A stretch of 64,000 nt of DNA, taken from the NCBI RefSeq assembly GCF_006770265.1, contig NZ_CP017194.1, positions 434,001 to 498,000 on the forward strand, in the 5' to 3' direction. Shown here one piece after another: positions 38,057 through 48,125 of the stretch (its first letter is position 1; every line of letters begins with the position of its first letter). The position numbers were made by a program, and so were the translations under genes. The notes beneath the pieces are model-generated. The model saw only the letters and a program-made list of their open reading frames with translations, did not search any database and was not told the DNA's origin. Origin of the DNA: Lactococcus carnosus (GTDB taxonomy: Bacteria > Bacillota > Bacilli > Lactobacillales > Streptococcaceae).

Positions 38057-38623
38057 ATGGCTAAGAAAACAGGATTTTTAGTAGGTGCTATTTTAGGTGT
38101 CATCGGTGGTGCAGTAGCCGCATTAGCAACAGCGCCTAAAGAAGGTAAAAAACTTAGAAAAGATGTAAAGGATTTCTATGAAGATTATAAGGAAGATCCT
38201 AAGGCTAAATTTGATGAGGTAAAGGATACAGCCCTTAATTTTTATGATGAGAAATCTGGAAAAATAGTTGATTTTTCTACAGATAAATTCAATGAAGTGA
38301 AAGAAAAGTTTGATAACGGTGAAATGTCTACTGAAAAAGTTAAAGCATTTCTCGTTTCTAAAAAAGCAGAAATTAAAGCAAAAGTTGACTCTGGCGAGTT
38401 ATCCAAAGAAAAAGTGATGGCGCTTTTAGCTGCTACAAAAGATAAGCTTTCAGATAAGGTCAATGAGTTGAAATCAGATGTGACTGTTGCTGATCTTGAA
38501 GAAGAGTTCGCGCTAGAACTTGACCAGGAAGACCTGATTGACAAAACTGATGAGGTTGTGGATAAAGCAGCTGATAAAGCTGTTGAGACGCTTGAAGCTG
38601 GCAAAGACTTACTTAATAAATAA
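38057..38623 (+). CDS. YtxH-domain protein
   Basis: 188 residues. The N-terminal glycine-rich helix GFLVGAILGVIGGAVAALAT and the basic APKEGKKLRKDV are the YtxH signature; the rest is a long amphipathic Lys/Glu/Asp helix with two similar segments (EMSTEKVKAFLVSKKAEIKA and ELSKEKVMALLAATKDKL), which looks like an internal duplication. Good AAAGGAG site. Closes the hprK operon; function unknown. Confidence 0.9.
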   Translation: MAKKTGFLVGAILGVIGGAVAALATAPKEGKKLRKDVKDFYEDYKEDPKAKFDEVKDTALNFYDEKSGKIVDFSTDKFNEVKEKFDNGEMSTEKVKAFLVSKKAEIKAKVDSGELSKEKVMALLAATKDKLSDKVNELKSDVTVADLEEEFALELDQEDLIDKTDEVVDKAADKAVETLEAGKDLLNK

Positions 38624-38664
38624 GCATATAAAAAAACTGTCATGTGACAGTTTTTTTATATGCT
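38622..38664. terminator. Very long two-way terminator between YtxH and DUF3042 genes
   Basis: Arms of 19 nt (AGCATATA, seven A, CTGTC and the complement) around a 4-nt loop give a perfect hairpin with its own A and T runs, serving both convergent genes. Confidence 0.95.
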
Positions 38665-38676
38665 AGTAAAAGCAGC

Positions 38677-38844
38677 TTAATGAGACACACGTTTCCGAGC
38701 AGCCTTACGACGGTTTTCGTTTACAAACTCTTCTTTTTTGAGTTCAGGATCGATAATTGTTTTTTTGACTGCGAAGACACCAGCAGCAGTTGCGGCAATG
38801 GTTCCGATAACACCAGTGATGATACCTTTTCCAAATTTGTTCAT
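38677..38844 (-). CDS. Small DUF3042 protein
   Basis: 55 residues, minus strand: it begins [20 protein letters not shown], continues [20 protein letters not shown], and ends with a basic [12 protein letters not shown]. One short membrane or signal-anchor helix then a charged tail is the DUF3042 pattern seen across Lactobacillales; role unknown. AAGGAGG lies 9 nt before the ATG. It is divergent from miaA and shares a terminator with the YtxH gene. Plus-strand frames over it are shadows. Confidence 0.88.
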   Translation of the reverse strand: MNKFGKGIITGVIGTIAATAAGVFAVKKTIIDPELKKEEFVNENRRKAARKRVSH

Positions 38845-38866
38845 TCCAAAATCCTCCTTATTAATA

Positions 38867-38875
38867 TGCTATAAT
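38867..38875 (+). promoter_or_regulatory. Extended -10 promoter of the miaA run
   Basis: TGC-TATAAT (38870-38875) gives a start near 38882, about 20 nt before the first usable start codon of miaA. Confidence 0.65.
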
Positions 38876-38902
38876 TTAATCATAACAAAAAAAAAGAAAA
38901 AA

Positions 38903-39804
38903 GTGAAAAATTTGATAAAAAATAAAGTGATTGTTATCGCTGGACCAACTGCGGTTGGCAAAACAGCCTTATCTATCGAGATTGCAAGAACCTATGATGG
39001 GGAGATTATTAATGGTGATAGTCAACAAGTCTATCAGGATGTACATATTGGTACTGCCAAGGCGACTAAGGAAGAACAGGAAGCAATTAAGCACCATTTA
39101 ATCGATATTCGCGCCTTGTCAGAGACCTTTAGTGCGCATGACTTTGTAACTGCAGCCAATCAAGCGATAGCAGATGTGCTAGCGTGTGGCAAATTACCGA
39201 TTATCGTTGGGGAACAGGCCTATATCTTCAAAGTCTGATAGAAGGCTACCATCTTGGTGGTCAGGGAAATCATGAGGAAATGCGTGCACTTCGTCAAGAA
39301 TTAGAGGTGATGACGGACGAGGAATTATATCATCAGGTATCAAGTCATGGTATTGAGATTGCGCAACCCAATCGGCGTAGGGCAATCAGAGCGATAGAGT
39401 TAGCCATTTTTGGTGGTGATGCTGAGAATACCGTGTCGGACTATGAGTTTATCATTATCGGACTAAACATGGATCGCAACGGCTTATATGAGCGTATTAA
39501 TCAACGTGTTGATAAGATGATGGCTGATGGGTTATTAGCAGAAGCCAAAATGCTATATGACACGTTACCAGACGCTCAGGTTGCACGAGCGATCGGCTAT
39601 AAAGAGTTTTTCCCTTATTTTTCTGGTCAAAGCACACTAGACGATGCAATTGAATTAGTCAAGCGAAATTCTAGACGCTATAGCAAGCGACAAATTACCT
39701 GGTTTAAAAATAGGATGGCAGTAGATTTTCTAGATGTATTTGCAGCTGATTTTAAGGGACAAACAAGCCGAAAAATAGAGAGGTTTTTAGATGATAGCAA
39801 CTGA
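38903..39804 (+). pseudogene. miaA: tRNA dimethylallyltransferase MiaA, interrupted by a single-base frameshift
   Basis: Two frames join into a full ~300-residue enzyme: the first (to 39238) has Walker [15 protein letters not shown] and INGDSQQVY; the second (from ~39209) has [24 protein letters not shown] and RYSKRQITWFKN. The break lies in GGGG at 39209-39212; one more G would read [12 protein letters not shown], the family text. It modifies A37 of tRNAs reading UNN codons. The start is uncertain: GTG 38903 or TTG 38912, neither with a strong ribosome site. The break is of the same kind as in copB, so a sequence error is likely; hflX starts inside its 3' end as usual. Confidence 0.9.
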
Positions 39805-41029
39805 AATAGCAGCAGAAAAAGTCGTATTAGTCGGTGCAGAAACGTATGGCAATCGTGAGACATTTGATGTCTCCTTACTAGAATTAGCTAGTTTGGCAGA
39901 GACAGCAGGTGCAATTGTCCATGAAACCTTTACGCAAAAAAAAGAACGCTTGGATGGGAAATATGTCGTTGGGATCGGTAAGTTAGAAGAAATCAAGATA
40001 ACGATCGAAGCTGATGATATTGATATGGTGATCTTTAATGAGAAATTGACGCCTCGTCAGAACGTCAACTTGGAGACTTTTCTTGGGGTCAAAGTAATTG
40101 ATCGGATGCAGCTGATTCTAGATATTTTTGCGCTTAGGGCCAGATCACATGTTGGTATGCTCCAAGTTGAATTGGCGCAACTGAAGTATCTCTTACCTCG
40201 CTTATCAGGTAGTAAGGGGCTAGAACTCAGTCGTCAGGGCGGTGGAATAGGCGCGCGGGGTGCCGGTGAAAGTCAGCTAGAAACAGATCGTAGACATATT
40301 CGTCACCGTGTTGAGATGATTGAGTCCCAACTTAAAAAAGCTGAAAAAGTACAAGAAAATAGTCGTCAAAAAAGAAATGCATCATCAGTATTTAAGCTAG
40401 GGTTAATTGGCTATACAAATGCTGGTAAATCTTCTGTTTTCAATGCATTGACCAATAAAATACAATATGAAAAAGATGAGTTATTTGCGACATTAGATGC
40501 AACTACCAAAGAATTTTCATTAAAAGACGAATTTATGGTAACAATGACCGATACAGTTGGGTTTATTCAGGATTTGCCAACAGAGCTAGTCCAAGCCTTT
40601 AAATCAACACTAGCAGAATCTAAAAATGTAGACTTATTACTTCATATAGTAGATGCGTCAAATCCAGCACATGGCTTACACGAAGATGTTGTGACGGATA
40701 TTATGACCTCATTAAAGATGTCAGATATTCCTGTTTTGACAGTTTACAATAAGCTTGACCTGGCTGAGCATTTTTCACCAACAGTACTGCCAAATGTTCA
40801 GATTTCCATAAAAAGTGAGGCAGGCATCGCACGACTCAGACAAGCGATAATTGATAAAATCGGTGAGTTGTTTATGCCATTTGACTTAAGGATTCCCTTT
40901 AGTGAAGCTTACCGGTTGCCCATGATTAAAAAGATTGCTTTAATTGATCAAATTATTGAGCTCGATGAAGAAGAAGTGTACATTGTTTCGGGTAGCATTT
41001 CCCAAGCAGACAAATGGAGGATAGTATAA
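39791..41029 (+). CDS. hflX: GTPase HflX
   Basis: 412 residues. N-terminal HflX domain, Gly-rich linker (RQGGGIGARGAGESQLETDR, ~151-170), then the G domain with GYTNAGKSSVFNAL near 206-219, DTVGFIQDLP near 257 and NKLD near 321. It binds ribosomes and rescues or splits stalled ones. Overlaps the end of miaA by 14 nt, the classic miaA-hflX pair. Confidence 0.97.
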   Translation: MIATEIAAEKVVLVGAETYGNRETFDVSLLELASLAETAGAIVHETFTQKKERLDGKYVVGIGKLEEIKITIEADDIDMVIFNEKLTPRQNVNLETFLGVKVIDRMQLILDIFALRARSHVGMLQVELAQLKYLLPRLSGSKGLELSRQGGGIGARGAGESQLETDRRHIRHRVEMIESQLKKAEKVQENSRQKRNASSVFKLGLIGYTNAGKSSVFNALTNKIQYEKDELFATLDATTKEFSLKDEFMVTMTDTVGFIQDLPTELVQAFKSTLAESKNVDLLLHIVDASNPAHGLHEDVVTDIMTSLKMSDIPVLTVYNKLDLAEHFSPTVLPNVQISIKSEAGIARLRQAIIDKIGELFMPFDLRIPFSEAYRLPMIKKIALIDQIIELDEEEVYIVSGSISQADKWRIV

Positions 41030-41030
41030 G

Positions 41031-41693
41031 ATGGATTATGTTGAACTTGCCATAAAGTCGGGTGGTTTTATGGCAATGGACCGTGTATTTTTAAAAAATC
41101 GGTTAGCAGCATTAGCAACGGATAAAGAGAAATTAGCTTATATTATGCCACCAGCAAGTGTCGTAAATGCTTATTTTTCTGAGATTTATCAAAAACAAGG
41201 ACCTGACGCGGCCATGGCCTATTTATTGACCTTATCGACGACTTTTGAAGGGTTCTCTGAGATGCCAAACTTTGATTTAGAGGGGAGTACAGCAGCCCCG
41301 ACACTTCGAATCATTCGCTTGAATCTACTAGGTAAGTCATTTGGGTTAGTCTATAAAAATACTGATGGAGAGGCACTTATATTTAGTGAATTAGCTGATG
41401 AGACATTGAGCGATACACTTTTATTTGAAATTGCTAAACTATTTCCTGAGTATGTTGTGACAGCAACTGATAGTAATGTGACATTGGCTAAAGTATCATT
41501 TGACCCTTTTAGTGCTGAGGAAGAGCTGACTGACTTAACAATAAAAAGTGAGAATAAGACCTATACCAGAGTCACAACACTTAATATTGCAGACGGACTA
41601 GCCTGCTATGAAACATTACTAAAAAATTGCGAAAAAACTGAAAAAATGATACAATTCAAGCATAGAGAATTTAACTTGTATTTAAGAAAGTAG
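41031..41693 (+). CDS. Conserved hypothetical protein between hflX and the stomatin gene
   Basis: 220 residues, soluble, no signal peptide. It starts 1 nt after hflX. Segments such as FLKNRLAALATDKEKLAYIM and the closing FKHREFNLYLRK are typical of a family that sits after hflX in streptococci and lactococci; some databases have given it an odd cystathionine-lyase name, for which I see no active-site support (no PLP Lys motif). Function unknown; its fixed place suggests a link to tRNA or ribosome work. Confidence 0.65.
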   Translation: MDYVELAIKSGGFMAMDRVFLKNRLAALATDKEKLAYIMPPASVVNAYFSEIYQKQGPDAAMAYLLTLSTTFEGFSEMPNFDLEGSTAAPTLRIIRLNLLGKSFGLVYKNTDGEALIFSELADETLSDTLLFEIAKLFPEYVVTATDSNVTLAKVSFDPFSAEEELTDLTIKSENKTYTRVTTLNIADGLACYETLLKNCEKTEKMIQFKHREFNLYLRK

Positions 41694-41701
41694 GGAAAAA
41701 A

Positions 41702-42595
41702 ATGGCTGTTATGTTAATTATTTTATTTGTTATTATCATCTTGGTTTTAGCAAGTCTATCAAGTCTGTTTTTCGTTGTCAAACAGCAAAGTGTTGCGATT
41801 GTTGAGCGATTTGGTAAATTTACCTCATTAGCGCATTCAGGCTTCCATTTCAAAATGCCGTTTGGCATTGATCGTATTGCTGCTCGCGTACAACTTCGTT
41901 TGCTTCAAAACGATATGAACGTTGAGACAAAAACGCAAGATAACGTCTTTGTGCAGATGACTGTCGCTACGCAATACCGTGTAGATGAGCAAAATGTAAC
42001 AGATGCTTACTACAAGCTAATGAATCCGGGCGAACAAATCAAGTCATATATCGAAGATGCCTTGCGTTCTAGTGTGCCCAAGTTAACATTAGATGAGTTG
42101 TTTGAGAAAAAAGATGAGATTGCACTTGAAGTACAAAAACAAGTTGCAGAAGAAATGTCAACTTATGGTTATATCATCGTCAAAACACTGATTACTAAAG
42201 TTGAACCTGATGCTGAAGTTAAGCAATCAATGAATGAAATTAATGCCGCACAAAGAAAACGTGTTGCAGCACAAGAATTAGCTAATGCTGATAAAATTAA
42301 AATCGTTACTGCTGCCGAAGCAGATGCAGAAAAAGATAGACTTCACGGTGTAGGTATTGCTGAACAACGTAAAGCGATTGTTGATGGTCTAGCCTTTTCA
42401 ATCAAGGAGATGAAAGATACAGGAGTAGATATTTCAGAAGATCAAATCATGTCGATTCTGTTAACTAACCAATATCTTGATACCTTGAATCAATTTGCGA
42501 TTAATGGCAATTCATCAGTCTTCTTACCAAGTCAACCTAATGGTATTGAAGATATCCGGACTCAAATTCTAACAGCACTGGCTGCTAAGGGGTAA
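41702..42595 (+). CDS. SPFH/stomatin-like membrane protein
   Basis: 297 residues: one N-terminal helix (~2-25), SPFH/Band 7 domain (~26-190, with VERFGKFTSLAHSGFHFKMP and VQMTVATQYRV), then a coiled coil rich in Ala/Glu and a C-terminal helix. Such proteins form ring scaffolds in membrane microdomains, often with proteases; no NfeD partner gene is present. AAGTAGGGAAAA lies before the ATG. Confidence 0.93.
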   Translation: MAVMLIILFVIIILVLASLSSLFFVVKQQSVAIVERFGKFTSLAHSGFHFKMPFGIDRIAARVQLRLLQNDMNVETKTQDNVFVQMTVATQYRVDEQNVTDAYYKLMNPGEQIKSYIEDALRSSVPKLTLDELFEKKDEIALEVQKQVAEEMSTYGYIIVKTLITKVEPDAEVKQSMNEINAAQRKRVAAQELANADKIKIVTAAEADAEKDRLHGVGIAEQRKAIVDGLAFSIKEMKDTGVDISEDQIMSILLTNQYLDTLNQFAINGNSSVFLPSQPNGIEDIRTQILTALAAKG

Positions 42596-42614
42596 CCGGT
42601 TTTTGTACTAAATT

Positions 42615-42658
42615 AAAAATGTTCTGAGTAGGCTAGCCCACTCAGAACATTTTTTTAT
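42615..42658. terminator. Terminator of the stomatin gene
   Basis: AAAAATGTTCTGAGT and ACTCAGAACATTTTT, 13+ bp stem with an inner GGCTAGCC palindrome in the loop. Confidence 0.94.
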
Positions 42659-42780
42659 TTTATACTGGCTTACTGCAGACTAGCTGAAATAAGGGTATAC
42701 ACCATGATTGTCTTATGATCAAGTTTTTTTGCCATTTTAGCAAAAATCTGTTAAACTAGAGTAGTTGTCAAACAAAAATT

Positions 42781-42852
42781 CCGTCCTTAGTGTAATGGAT
42801 ATCACGTAAGATTCCGGTTCTTGAGATGGGGGTTCGATTCCCTCAGGACGGA
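42781..42852 (+). tRNA. tRNA-Arg (anticodon CCG)
   Basis: Acceptor arms CCGTCCT/AGGACGG pair over 7 bp, T8-A9 follow, D arm GTG...CAC, anticodon stem AAGA/TCTT around the loop TTCCGGT giving CCG at 34-36, T arm GGGGG-TTCGATT-CCCTC, discriminator A. CCA is not encoded; a run of T follows directly, so the 3' half and T-run act as the terminator. Confidence 0.95.
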
Positions 42853-42920
42853 TTTTTTTTCTTTTTATACGCAATCTCTTTTTGACTTGTGTATCTTTGC
42901 TTAGTGAGCGAAAGGAAATC

Positions 42921-43856
42921 ATGGAAATTCAATTTTTAGGCACAGGTGCAGGACAGCCTGCTAAACAGCGCAATGTCACGTCTATTGCATTGAAATTACT
43001 GGCAGAACGAAATGAAATCTGGTTATTTGATTGTGGCGAGGCAACGCAACATCAGATTTTAGAGACCAGTATCAGGCCTAGAAAAATAACGAAAATCTTT
43101 ATCACACACATGCACGGAGATCATATTTTTGGTTTGCCGGGGTTTTTATCTAGTCGAAGCTTTCAGACATCATCTTTAGAAGATCAACAACAGGACTTAG
43201 ACTTATACGGCCCTGTCGGGATTAAAAATTATGTGATGACCTCACTCAGGCTGTCAGGCAGTAAATTAGGCTATCGGATCAATTTTCATGAGCTGGATGC
43301 AACACATGCAGGACAGATTTTTTCAGATGGCTCATTTGAGGTGCACATGTCCCCTTTGGATCACACTATCTATTGTATGGGCTACCGAGTTGTAGAAAAT
43401 GATAAAAAAGGTGAGCTAGATGCGGCTGCTTTAAAAGCTGCAGGTGTCCCTTTTGGTCCTTTATTTGGCAAAGTCAAACAGGGTCAAGATATTGAGGTAT
43501 CTGGCAAACTAATCAAGGCAGCTGACTTTATTGGCCCAGATAAAAAGGGTCGTGTTGTGACGATTCTAGGGGATACTAGGCAAACAGATAAAGCGGTTCG
43601 CTTAGCTATTGGCAGTGATTTACTGGTTCACGAAGCAACTTATGAAGCTAGCGAAGCTAAAGTTGCTAGAAATCATGGACACTCAACAACGAAACAAGCA
43701 GCAGAAGTTGCCCAGCAAGCACAAGTTAAACGCTTGCTTTTGACACATATTTCAGCACGTTACGTTGGCCCATTAGTGAGTCAGTTACTACAAGAGACAA
43801 AACAGACCTTCAAAAATAGTTTTGTTGTCAAAGATTTATATGAAGAAACGATCTAA
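42921..43856 (+). CDS. rnz: Ribonuclease Z (tRNase Z)
   Basis: 311 residues from ATG at 42921 with AAAGGAAA upstream. Metallo-beta-lactamase fold: [18 protein letters not shown] start, [14 protein letters not shown] at ~61-74 (zinc ligands), [20 protein letters not shown] at ~215 and [14 protein letters not shown] at ~254. Removes the 3' trailer of tRNAs lacking encoded CCA, such as the tRNA-Arg just upstream. SDR gene follows with a 1-nt gap. Confidence 0.97.
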   Translation: MEIQFLGTGAGQPAKQRNVTSIALKLLAERNEIWLFDCGEATQHQILETSIRPRKITKIFITHMHGDHIFGLPGFLSSRSFQTSSLEDQQQDLDLYGPVGIKNYVMTSLRLSGSKLGYRINFHELDATHAGQIFSDGSFEVHMSPLDHTIYCMGYRVVENDKKGELDAAALKAAGVPFGPLFGKVKQGQDIEVSGKLIKAADFIGPDKKGRVVTILGDTRQTDKAVRLAIGSDLLVHEATYEASEAKVARNHGHSTTKQAAEVAQQAQVKRLLLTHISARYVGPLVSQLLQETKQTFKNSFVVKDLYEETI

Positions 43857-44591
43857 ATGATGAAAAATATGGTGATTACAGGTGCTAATGGTGACATTGC
43901 CCGGGAAATTGCAAGGCAAGTAAAAGGCTATAAACTAATTTTAATGTCGCGTGATATCAGTGACTTATCTGATGTTTCTGATTACCTGTATCAGGTTGAT
44001 CTATCAAATGAAGCAGCTTTAGTTGCAACGTGTAAGGAAATCAGCGCTAAATTTGGGAACATCGATATCTTAATTAATAATGCTGGATATGGTGAGTTTA
44101 GAGAGTTTTTAGCTTATAGCTCAGATGATATTCGCAAGCTTTTTGAGGTCAATGTCTTCGCATTAATGACGGTGACTAGCGCATTTTTACCCGACATGAT
44201 ACACAAAAGAACTGGAAGAATCATCAATATCGCCTCAATTGCTAGTTATATGGCAACTGCCAAGTCGACAAGTTATGCTGCCAGTAAATTTGCTGTACGT
44301 GGCTTTTCAGATGCCTTACGTCAAGAAGTTTACGACGACAACATAAAAATACTCGTTGTGAATACAGGCCCAGTAGTGACCAAATTTCATCAGGCCAATC
44401 CAGGATACTTAGCAAAAGTTGGTAGACATGCTGTTAGCGCAGATTTTGTTGCTAAAAAAATCGTGGCCAATCTGGATACAAACAAGAGGGAATTAAACCT
44501 TCCTTGGCAACTTAACATCGCAAGATTATTTGCGACACTATTCCCAGTTTTAACGGAAAACATGACACGGAGGTTTTTCAATTTAAAATGA
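43857..44591 (+). CDS. Short-chain dehydrogenase/reductase
   Basis: 244 residues (ATG 43857 or 43860). Rossmann start VITGANGDIAREIA, NNAGYGEF at ~76-83, catalytic Ser in IASIASYMATAKSTSYAASK with Tyr and Lys spaced YxxxK at ~140-144. NAD(P)-dependent oxidoreductase; substrate unknown. The rnz-SDR-recJ order is shared with streptococci. Its end overlaps the recJ start by 4 nt. Confidence 0.93.
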   Translation: MMKNMVITGANGDIAREIARQVKGYKLILMSRDISDLSDVSDYLYQVDLSNEAALVATCKEISAKFGNIDILINNAGYGEFREFLAYSSDDIRKLFEVNVFALMTVTSAFLPDMIHKRTGRIINIASIASYMATAKSTSYAASKFAVRGFSDALRQEVYDDNIKILVVNTGPVVTKFHQANPGYLAKVGRHAVSADFVAKKIVANLDTNKRELNLPWQLNIARLFATLFPVLTENMTRRFFNLK

Positions 44592-46813
44592 TCATACCTA
44601 CCTATGATTGGCAGCTTAATTCAGATGAACCGACAGCTGAATTTGTTAAGTTAGTCAAAAAACAAAAATTAGATACACTTACAGCCAAGATGCTTTGGAA
44701 ACGGCAAATCAGAACAGCAGATGCCCTAGCAAGCTTTTTGAATCCAACACTAGAAACCTTACATGATCCATTTTTATTTTATAGCATGCGACGTGCTGTT
44801 GAACGGATTCGCCAAGCAATTGAGATGCAAGAAATCATCTTAATTTATGGTGACTATGATGCAGATGGGATGACAAGTGCGAGTATTATGAAGACAGCAC
44901 TCGATGAGATAGGTGCTGAAAGCTTGGTTTATCTGCCAAATCGGTTTACAGATGGCTACGGACCGAATTTAGATGTTTATAAATACTTTATAGAGAATGA
45001 AGGGGTAGGCCTGATCATCACTGTTGATAACGGTGTTGCAGGTCATGAAGCGATAGCTTACGCCCAAGAAAATGGCTGTGATGTCATCATCACTGACCAC
45101 CATTCTCTGCCTGAAACACTACCTGATGCATATGCAATTATCCACCCCCAGCATCCAGATGGCCAATACCCATTTCCTGATTTAGCTGGATGTGGTGTCG
45201 CTTTTAAAGTGGCATGTGCCTTATTAGAGTATGTCCCATCAGAGATGTTAGACCTGGTTGCTATTGGGACGATTGCAGACATGATGTCACTGACTGATGA
45301 AAATCGAACACTGGTCAAATTTGGTCTGGAAATTCTAAAAAATACAGAGCGTGTTGGTCTAGAATCCTTAATCAAGATTGCGGGTGTTGATAAACATAGC
45401 TTAACTGAGGAATCGATTGGGTTTCAGATTGCGCCCAGGCTAAATGCATTGGGTCGCCTTGATGATCCAAATCCTGCAATTGACTTACTGACAGGATGGG
45501 ATGAGGCAGAAACGCAGCAAATTGCTGAGATGATCGACCAAAAGAATCAAGAGCGCAAAGAGATTGTTGCCAGGATGTTAGTAGAGGCCGAATCTCAGCT
45601 AGATGATAGTCCAGTTCAATTTATTTATCAACCGGGCTGGCATCCAGGCGTTCTTGGTATCGTTGCCGGTCAATTAGTTCAAAAAACTGGCAAGCCTATC
45701 GTCATGTTAACGGAAGAAGCAGGCATACTAAAAGGATCTGCCAGATCGATTCCGGCTTTTGATATCTTTTCAGCCCTATCTGCGCACCACGACTTATTTA
45801 TTGCCTTTGGTGGGCATGCGCAAGCAGCAGGCATGACCTTTGAATTAGCGAATTTACCAGCTATTAAAGCGGTAATTGCGGTATTTATTGTACATCAGAA
45901 ACTCGATATGTCTCAGAAAGCACCACTTGTTTTGGATGACACGATTGTGCTTTCTGATATCACGCTTGATACGATTAAATCACTTGGCAAAGTAGCACCT
46001 TTTGGGCAAGATAATCCTAAACCAATTTTTTTGATAAAAGATTATCAAGTGGTTCAAAGTCGTGCAATGGGCCAACAAAATGCACACCTGAAACTGAAAA
46101 TTCAGCAAGATAAAACACAGCTAGAAGCTGTTTATTTTGGTCAGGGTATGGCAGCACTTGAATTTGAACAAGCCGCACCAGAACTGGCTGTAACCTTATC
46201 AGTAAATACATGGAATGGCAACACATCAGTGCAATTGATGATCGTTGATGCAAAGGTTAATGGGAGTCAGCTGATTGATTTGAGAAATCAACAGCACCAA
46301 ACAGCAATTCCAGATGATGCATCTGTGTTCACAAATGAACTCGTCGAACAGGAAAACCTGAGTCAGGTATTAGTGGTTGATGAGACACCTCATGATAAAG
46401 CTGGCCTTGATCGGCTGAAACAACTGATAACTAGTCAGGACTTCACTGCAGTTTATTTTAAAAATAGTATTAAGCAAACCTATTACTTGACTGGTGGTGG
46501 GACACATGAACAATTTGCTAAATTTTATAAAACGATTTACCAATATCCAGAATTTGATGTGCGATATAAACTCGCTGACTTGGCTGATTATTTGAAAATA
46601 CCGCTTATTTTATTAGTTAAAATGGTACAAATCTTTGAAGAATTAGCGTTTGTTAACATTAAAGATGGCGTTATGACGGTCAATAAAGAGGCGAAAAAAA
46701 GAGAGATATCTGAGAGTCAAATCTATCAAGACTTACAAGTGTTAGTTCAGATACAATCAGTTTTTGCCCTATCACCAGTGGGTGAGATCTATGAGAAATT
46801 GAAGGAGAAATAA
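44588..46813 (+). CDS. recJ: Single-stranded-DNA-specific exonuclease RecJ
   Basis: 741 residues. DHH phosphoesterase motifs: [13 protein letters not shown] near 86-98, VDNG near 140, TDHHSLPE near 160, and the DHHA1 part with [12 protein letters not shown] and [10 protein letters not shown] near 400-425. A C-terminal ~180-residue extension typical of Firmicute RecJ is present. 5'-3' exonuclease for recombination and repair. apt begins 1 nt after its stop. Confidence 0.97.
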   Translation: MIIPTYDWQLNSDEPTAEFVKLVKKQKLDTLTAKMLWKRQIRTADALASFLNPTLETLHDPFLFYSMRRAVERIRQAIEMQEIILIYGDYDADGMTSASIMKTALDEIGAESLVYLPNRFTDGYGPNLDVYKYFIENEGVGLIITVDNGVAGHEAIAYAQENGCDVIITDHHSLPETLPDAYAIIHPQHPDGQYPFPDLAGCGVAFKVACALLEYVPSEMLDLVAIGTIADMMSLTDENRTLVKFGLEILKNTERVGLESLIKIAGVDKHSLTEESIGFQIAPRLNALGRLDDPNPAIDLLTGWDEAETQQIAEMIDQKNQERKEIVARMLVEAESQLDDSPVQFIYQPGWHPGVLGIVAGQLVQKTGKPIVMLTEEAGILKGSARSIPAFDIFSALSAHHDLFIAFGGHAQAAGMTFELANLPAIKAVIAVFIVHQKLDMSQKAPLVLDDTIVLSDITLDTIKSLGKVAPFGQDNPKPIFLIKDYQVVQSRAMGQQNAHLKLKIQQDKTQLEAVYFGQGMAALEFEQAAPELAVTLSVNTWNGNTSVQLMIVDAKVNGSQLIDLRNQQHQTAIPDDASVFTNELVEQENLSQVLVVDETPHDKAGLDRLKQLITSQDFTAVYFKNSIKQTYYLTGGGTHEQFAKFYKTIYQYPEFDVRYKLADLADYLKIPLILLVKMVQIFEELAFVNIKDGVMTVNKEAKKREISESQIYQDLQVLVQIQSVFALSPVGEIYEKLKEK

Positions 46814-46814
46814 A

Positions 46815-47327
46815 ATGGACTTAAAAGAGTATATTGCAACAATACCAGATTACCCAGAAAAAGGGATTGTATTTAGAGATATTTCGCCCTTAATGGCAGA
46901 CGGGAATGCCTATAGTTATGCGATTAGAGAAATTGTCCAGTATGCGATTGATAAAGAAATTGATGTCATCGTAGGTCCTGAAGCTAGAGGCTTTATCGTT
47001 GGGTGTCCAGTTGCATTTGATTTAGGCATTGGGTTTGCACCTGTCAGAAAGCCAGGTAAGCTACCCAGAGAAGTGATTGAAGCGCAATATGAAAAAGAGT
47101 ATGGGTTTGATACCTTAACCATACACGCAGATGCGATTAAAAAAGGGCAACGTGTTCTAATCGTTGATGATTTACTGGCAACTGGTGGAACAGTTAAAGC
47201 GACGATTGAACTGATTGAAAAACTTGGCGGTGTTGTTGCTGGTTGTGCATTTTTAATCGAGCTTGACGACTTAAAAGGCCGTGAAAAAATAGGCGATTAT
47301 GCTTATAAAGTATTAATGCATTACTAA
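46815..47327 (+). CDS. apt: Adenine phosphoribosyltransferase
   Basis: 170 residues. [11 protein letters not shown] near residue 21, [12 protein letters not shown] near 53 and the PRPP loop [20 protein letters not shown] at ~112-131 are intact. Salvages adenine to AMP. AAGGAG upstream, same operon as recJ. Confidence 0.98.
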   Translation: MDLKEYIATIPDYPEKGIVFRDISPLMADGNAYSYAIREIVQYAIDKEIDVIVGPEARGFIVGCPVAFDLGIGFAPVRKPGKLPREVIEAQYEKEYGFDTLTIHADAIKKGQRVLIVDDLLATGGTVKATIELIEKLGGVVAGCAFLIELDDLKGREKIGDYAYKVLMHY

Positions 47328-47342
47328 AATGGCTTAGCTTAT

Positions 47343-47348
47343 GGTAAA
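47343..47348 (+). promoter_or_regulatory. -10 box of rpoE
   Basis: TGG-TAAAAT; the leader of about 75 nt contains the 12-bp palindrome ATAGGATCCTAT (47396-47407), meaning unknown. Confidence 0.45.
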
Positions 47349-47431
47349 ATAGGGATAGTAAACGTGATAGGACATCTTTAAATCGTATTTTTTAGATAGG
47401 ATCCTATACTTTGTTTGATGGAGATAAGAGA

Positions 47432-47974
47432 TTGAAAATTAAAGCATTTGCAAAGCAAGATTTATCAGAACTTTCTATGATTGAAGTGGCACATGCCATG
47501 TTAGAAGAAAAAGGCAAGGAAATTGAGTTTAACGTCCTTGTTAACGATATCCAGGATTATCTTGAAAAATCAGATAGTGAGATTCGTGATCGCTTATCAC
47601 GCTTCTATACAGAACTGAATACAGATGGTAGTTTTATTCCTCTAGGTAATAATGTCTGGGCTTTACGCTCATGGTATGCGATTGATGAAATCGATGAGGA
47701 AGTTGTCGCACTTGACGAACTAGATGATGAGGGCGAACGTCCGACTAAAAAACGTAAAAAAGTGAATGCTTTTGCAGCTGATGGAGTCGACATCGATTAT
47801 AGCGACGATGATCCAGAAGACGATGATAATATCGATGAAGCTGATGTGACATATGAGGATGAAAATCCGGATGACGAAAAAGATGAAGCAGAAGCATTTG
47901 ATACGGAACTTGAAGAAGTTGATTTAGAAGATGTCGCTGTTGAAGATCTTGACGATGATGATGACGAAGTTTAA
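47432..47974 (+). CDS. rpoE: RNA polymerase delta subunit
   Basis: 180 residues from TTG at 47432, with GGAGATAAGAG upstream. The N-terminal ~90 residues are the HARE-HTH domain ([30 protein letters not shown]); the rest is an Asp/Glu tail with a short basic block (KKRKK) before it. Delta displaces nucleic acid from RNA polymerase and sharpens response to the initiating NTP; found only in Gram-positive bacteria. Confidence 0.96.
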   Translation: MKIKAFAKQDLSELSMIEVAHAMLEEKGKEIEFNVLVNDIQDYLEKSDSEIRDRLSRFYTELNTDGSFIPLGNNVWALRSWYAIDEIDEEVVALDELDDEGERPTKKRKKVNAFAADGVDIDYSDDDPEDDDNIDEADVTYEDENPDDEKDEAEAFDTELEEVDLEDVAVEDLDDDDDEV

Positions 47975-47993
47975 CACATTATAAGAAAAAATA

Positions 47994-48014
47994 ATGGAGA
48001 AATCCATATTTTTT
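47994..48014 (+). terminator. Weak terminator of rpoE
   Basis: ATGGA-GAAA-TCCAT with a T-run after one A-T pair break; 5-bp stem only. Confidence 0.45.
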
Positions 48015-48024
48015 TATTAAATTC

Positions 48025-48052
48025 TTGATTTTCAAGGATTTTCGTGTATAAT
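48025..48052 (+). promoter_or_regulatory. Promoter of mltG
   Basis: TTGATT (48025-48030), 16 nt, TATAAT (48047-48052). Confidence 0.78.
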
Positions 48053-48125
48053 CTAAAATGATAACGCTTGACAGCGATGCAGCATAATGAAGCATACTGT
48101 CATAAGAAAGTAGAAGAAAGTCAAT

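Noticed and set aside
38644-38902. Plus-strand frames over the DUF3042 gene, one joined to miaA
   Set aside because: The upstream part is antisense to DUF3042 and lies before the miaA promoter, so it is not translated.
42853-42920. Attachment site next to tRNA-Arg
   Set aside because: No duplicated tRNA 3' end and no integrase in the window.
47396-47407. Palindrome ATAGGATCCTAT in the rpoE leader
   Set aside because: Single 12-bp palindrome with no second copy or known factor; could be chance.
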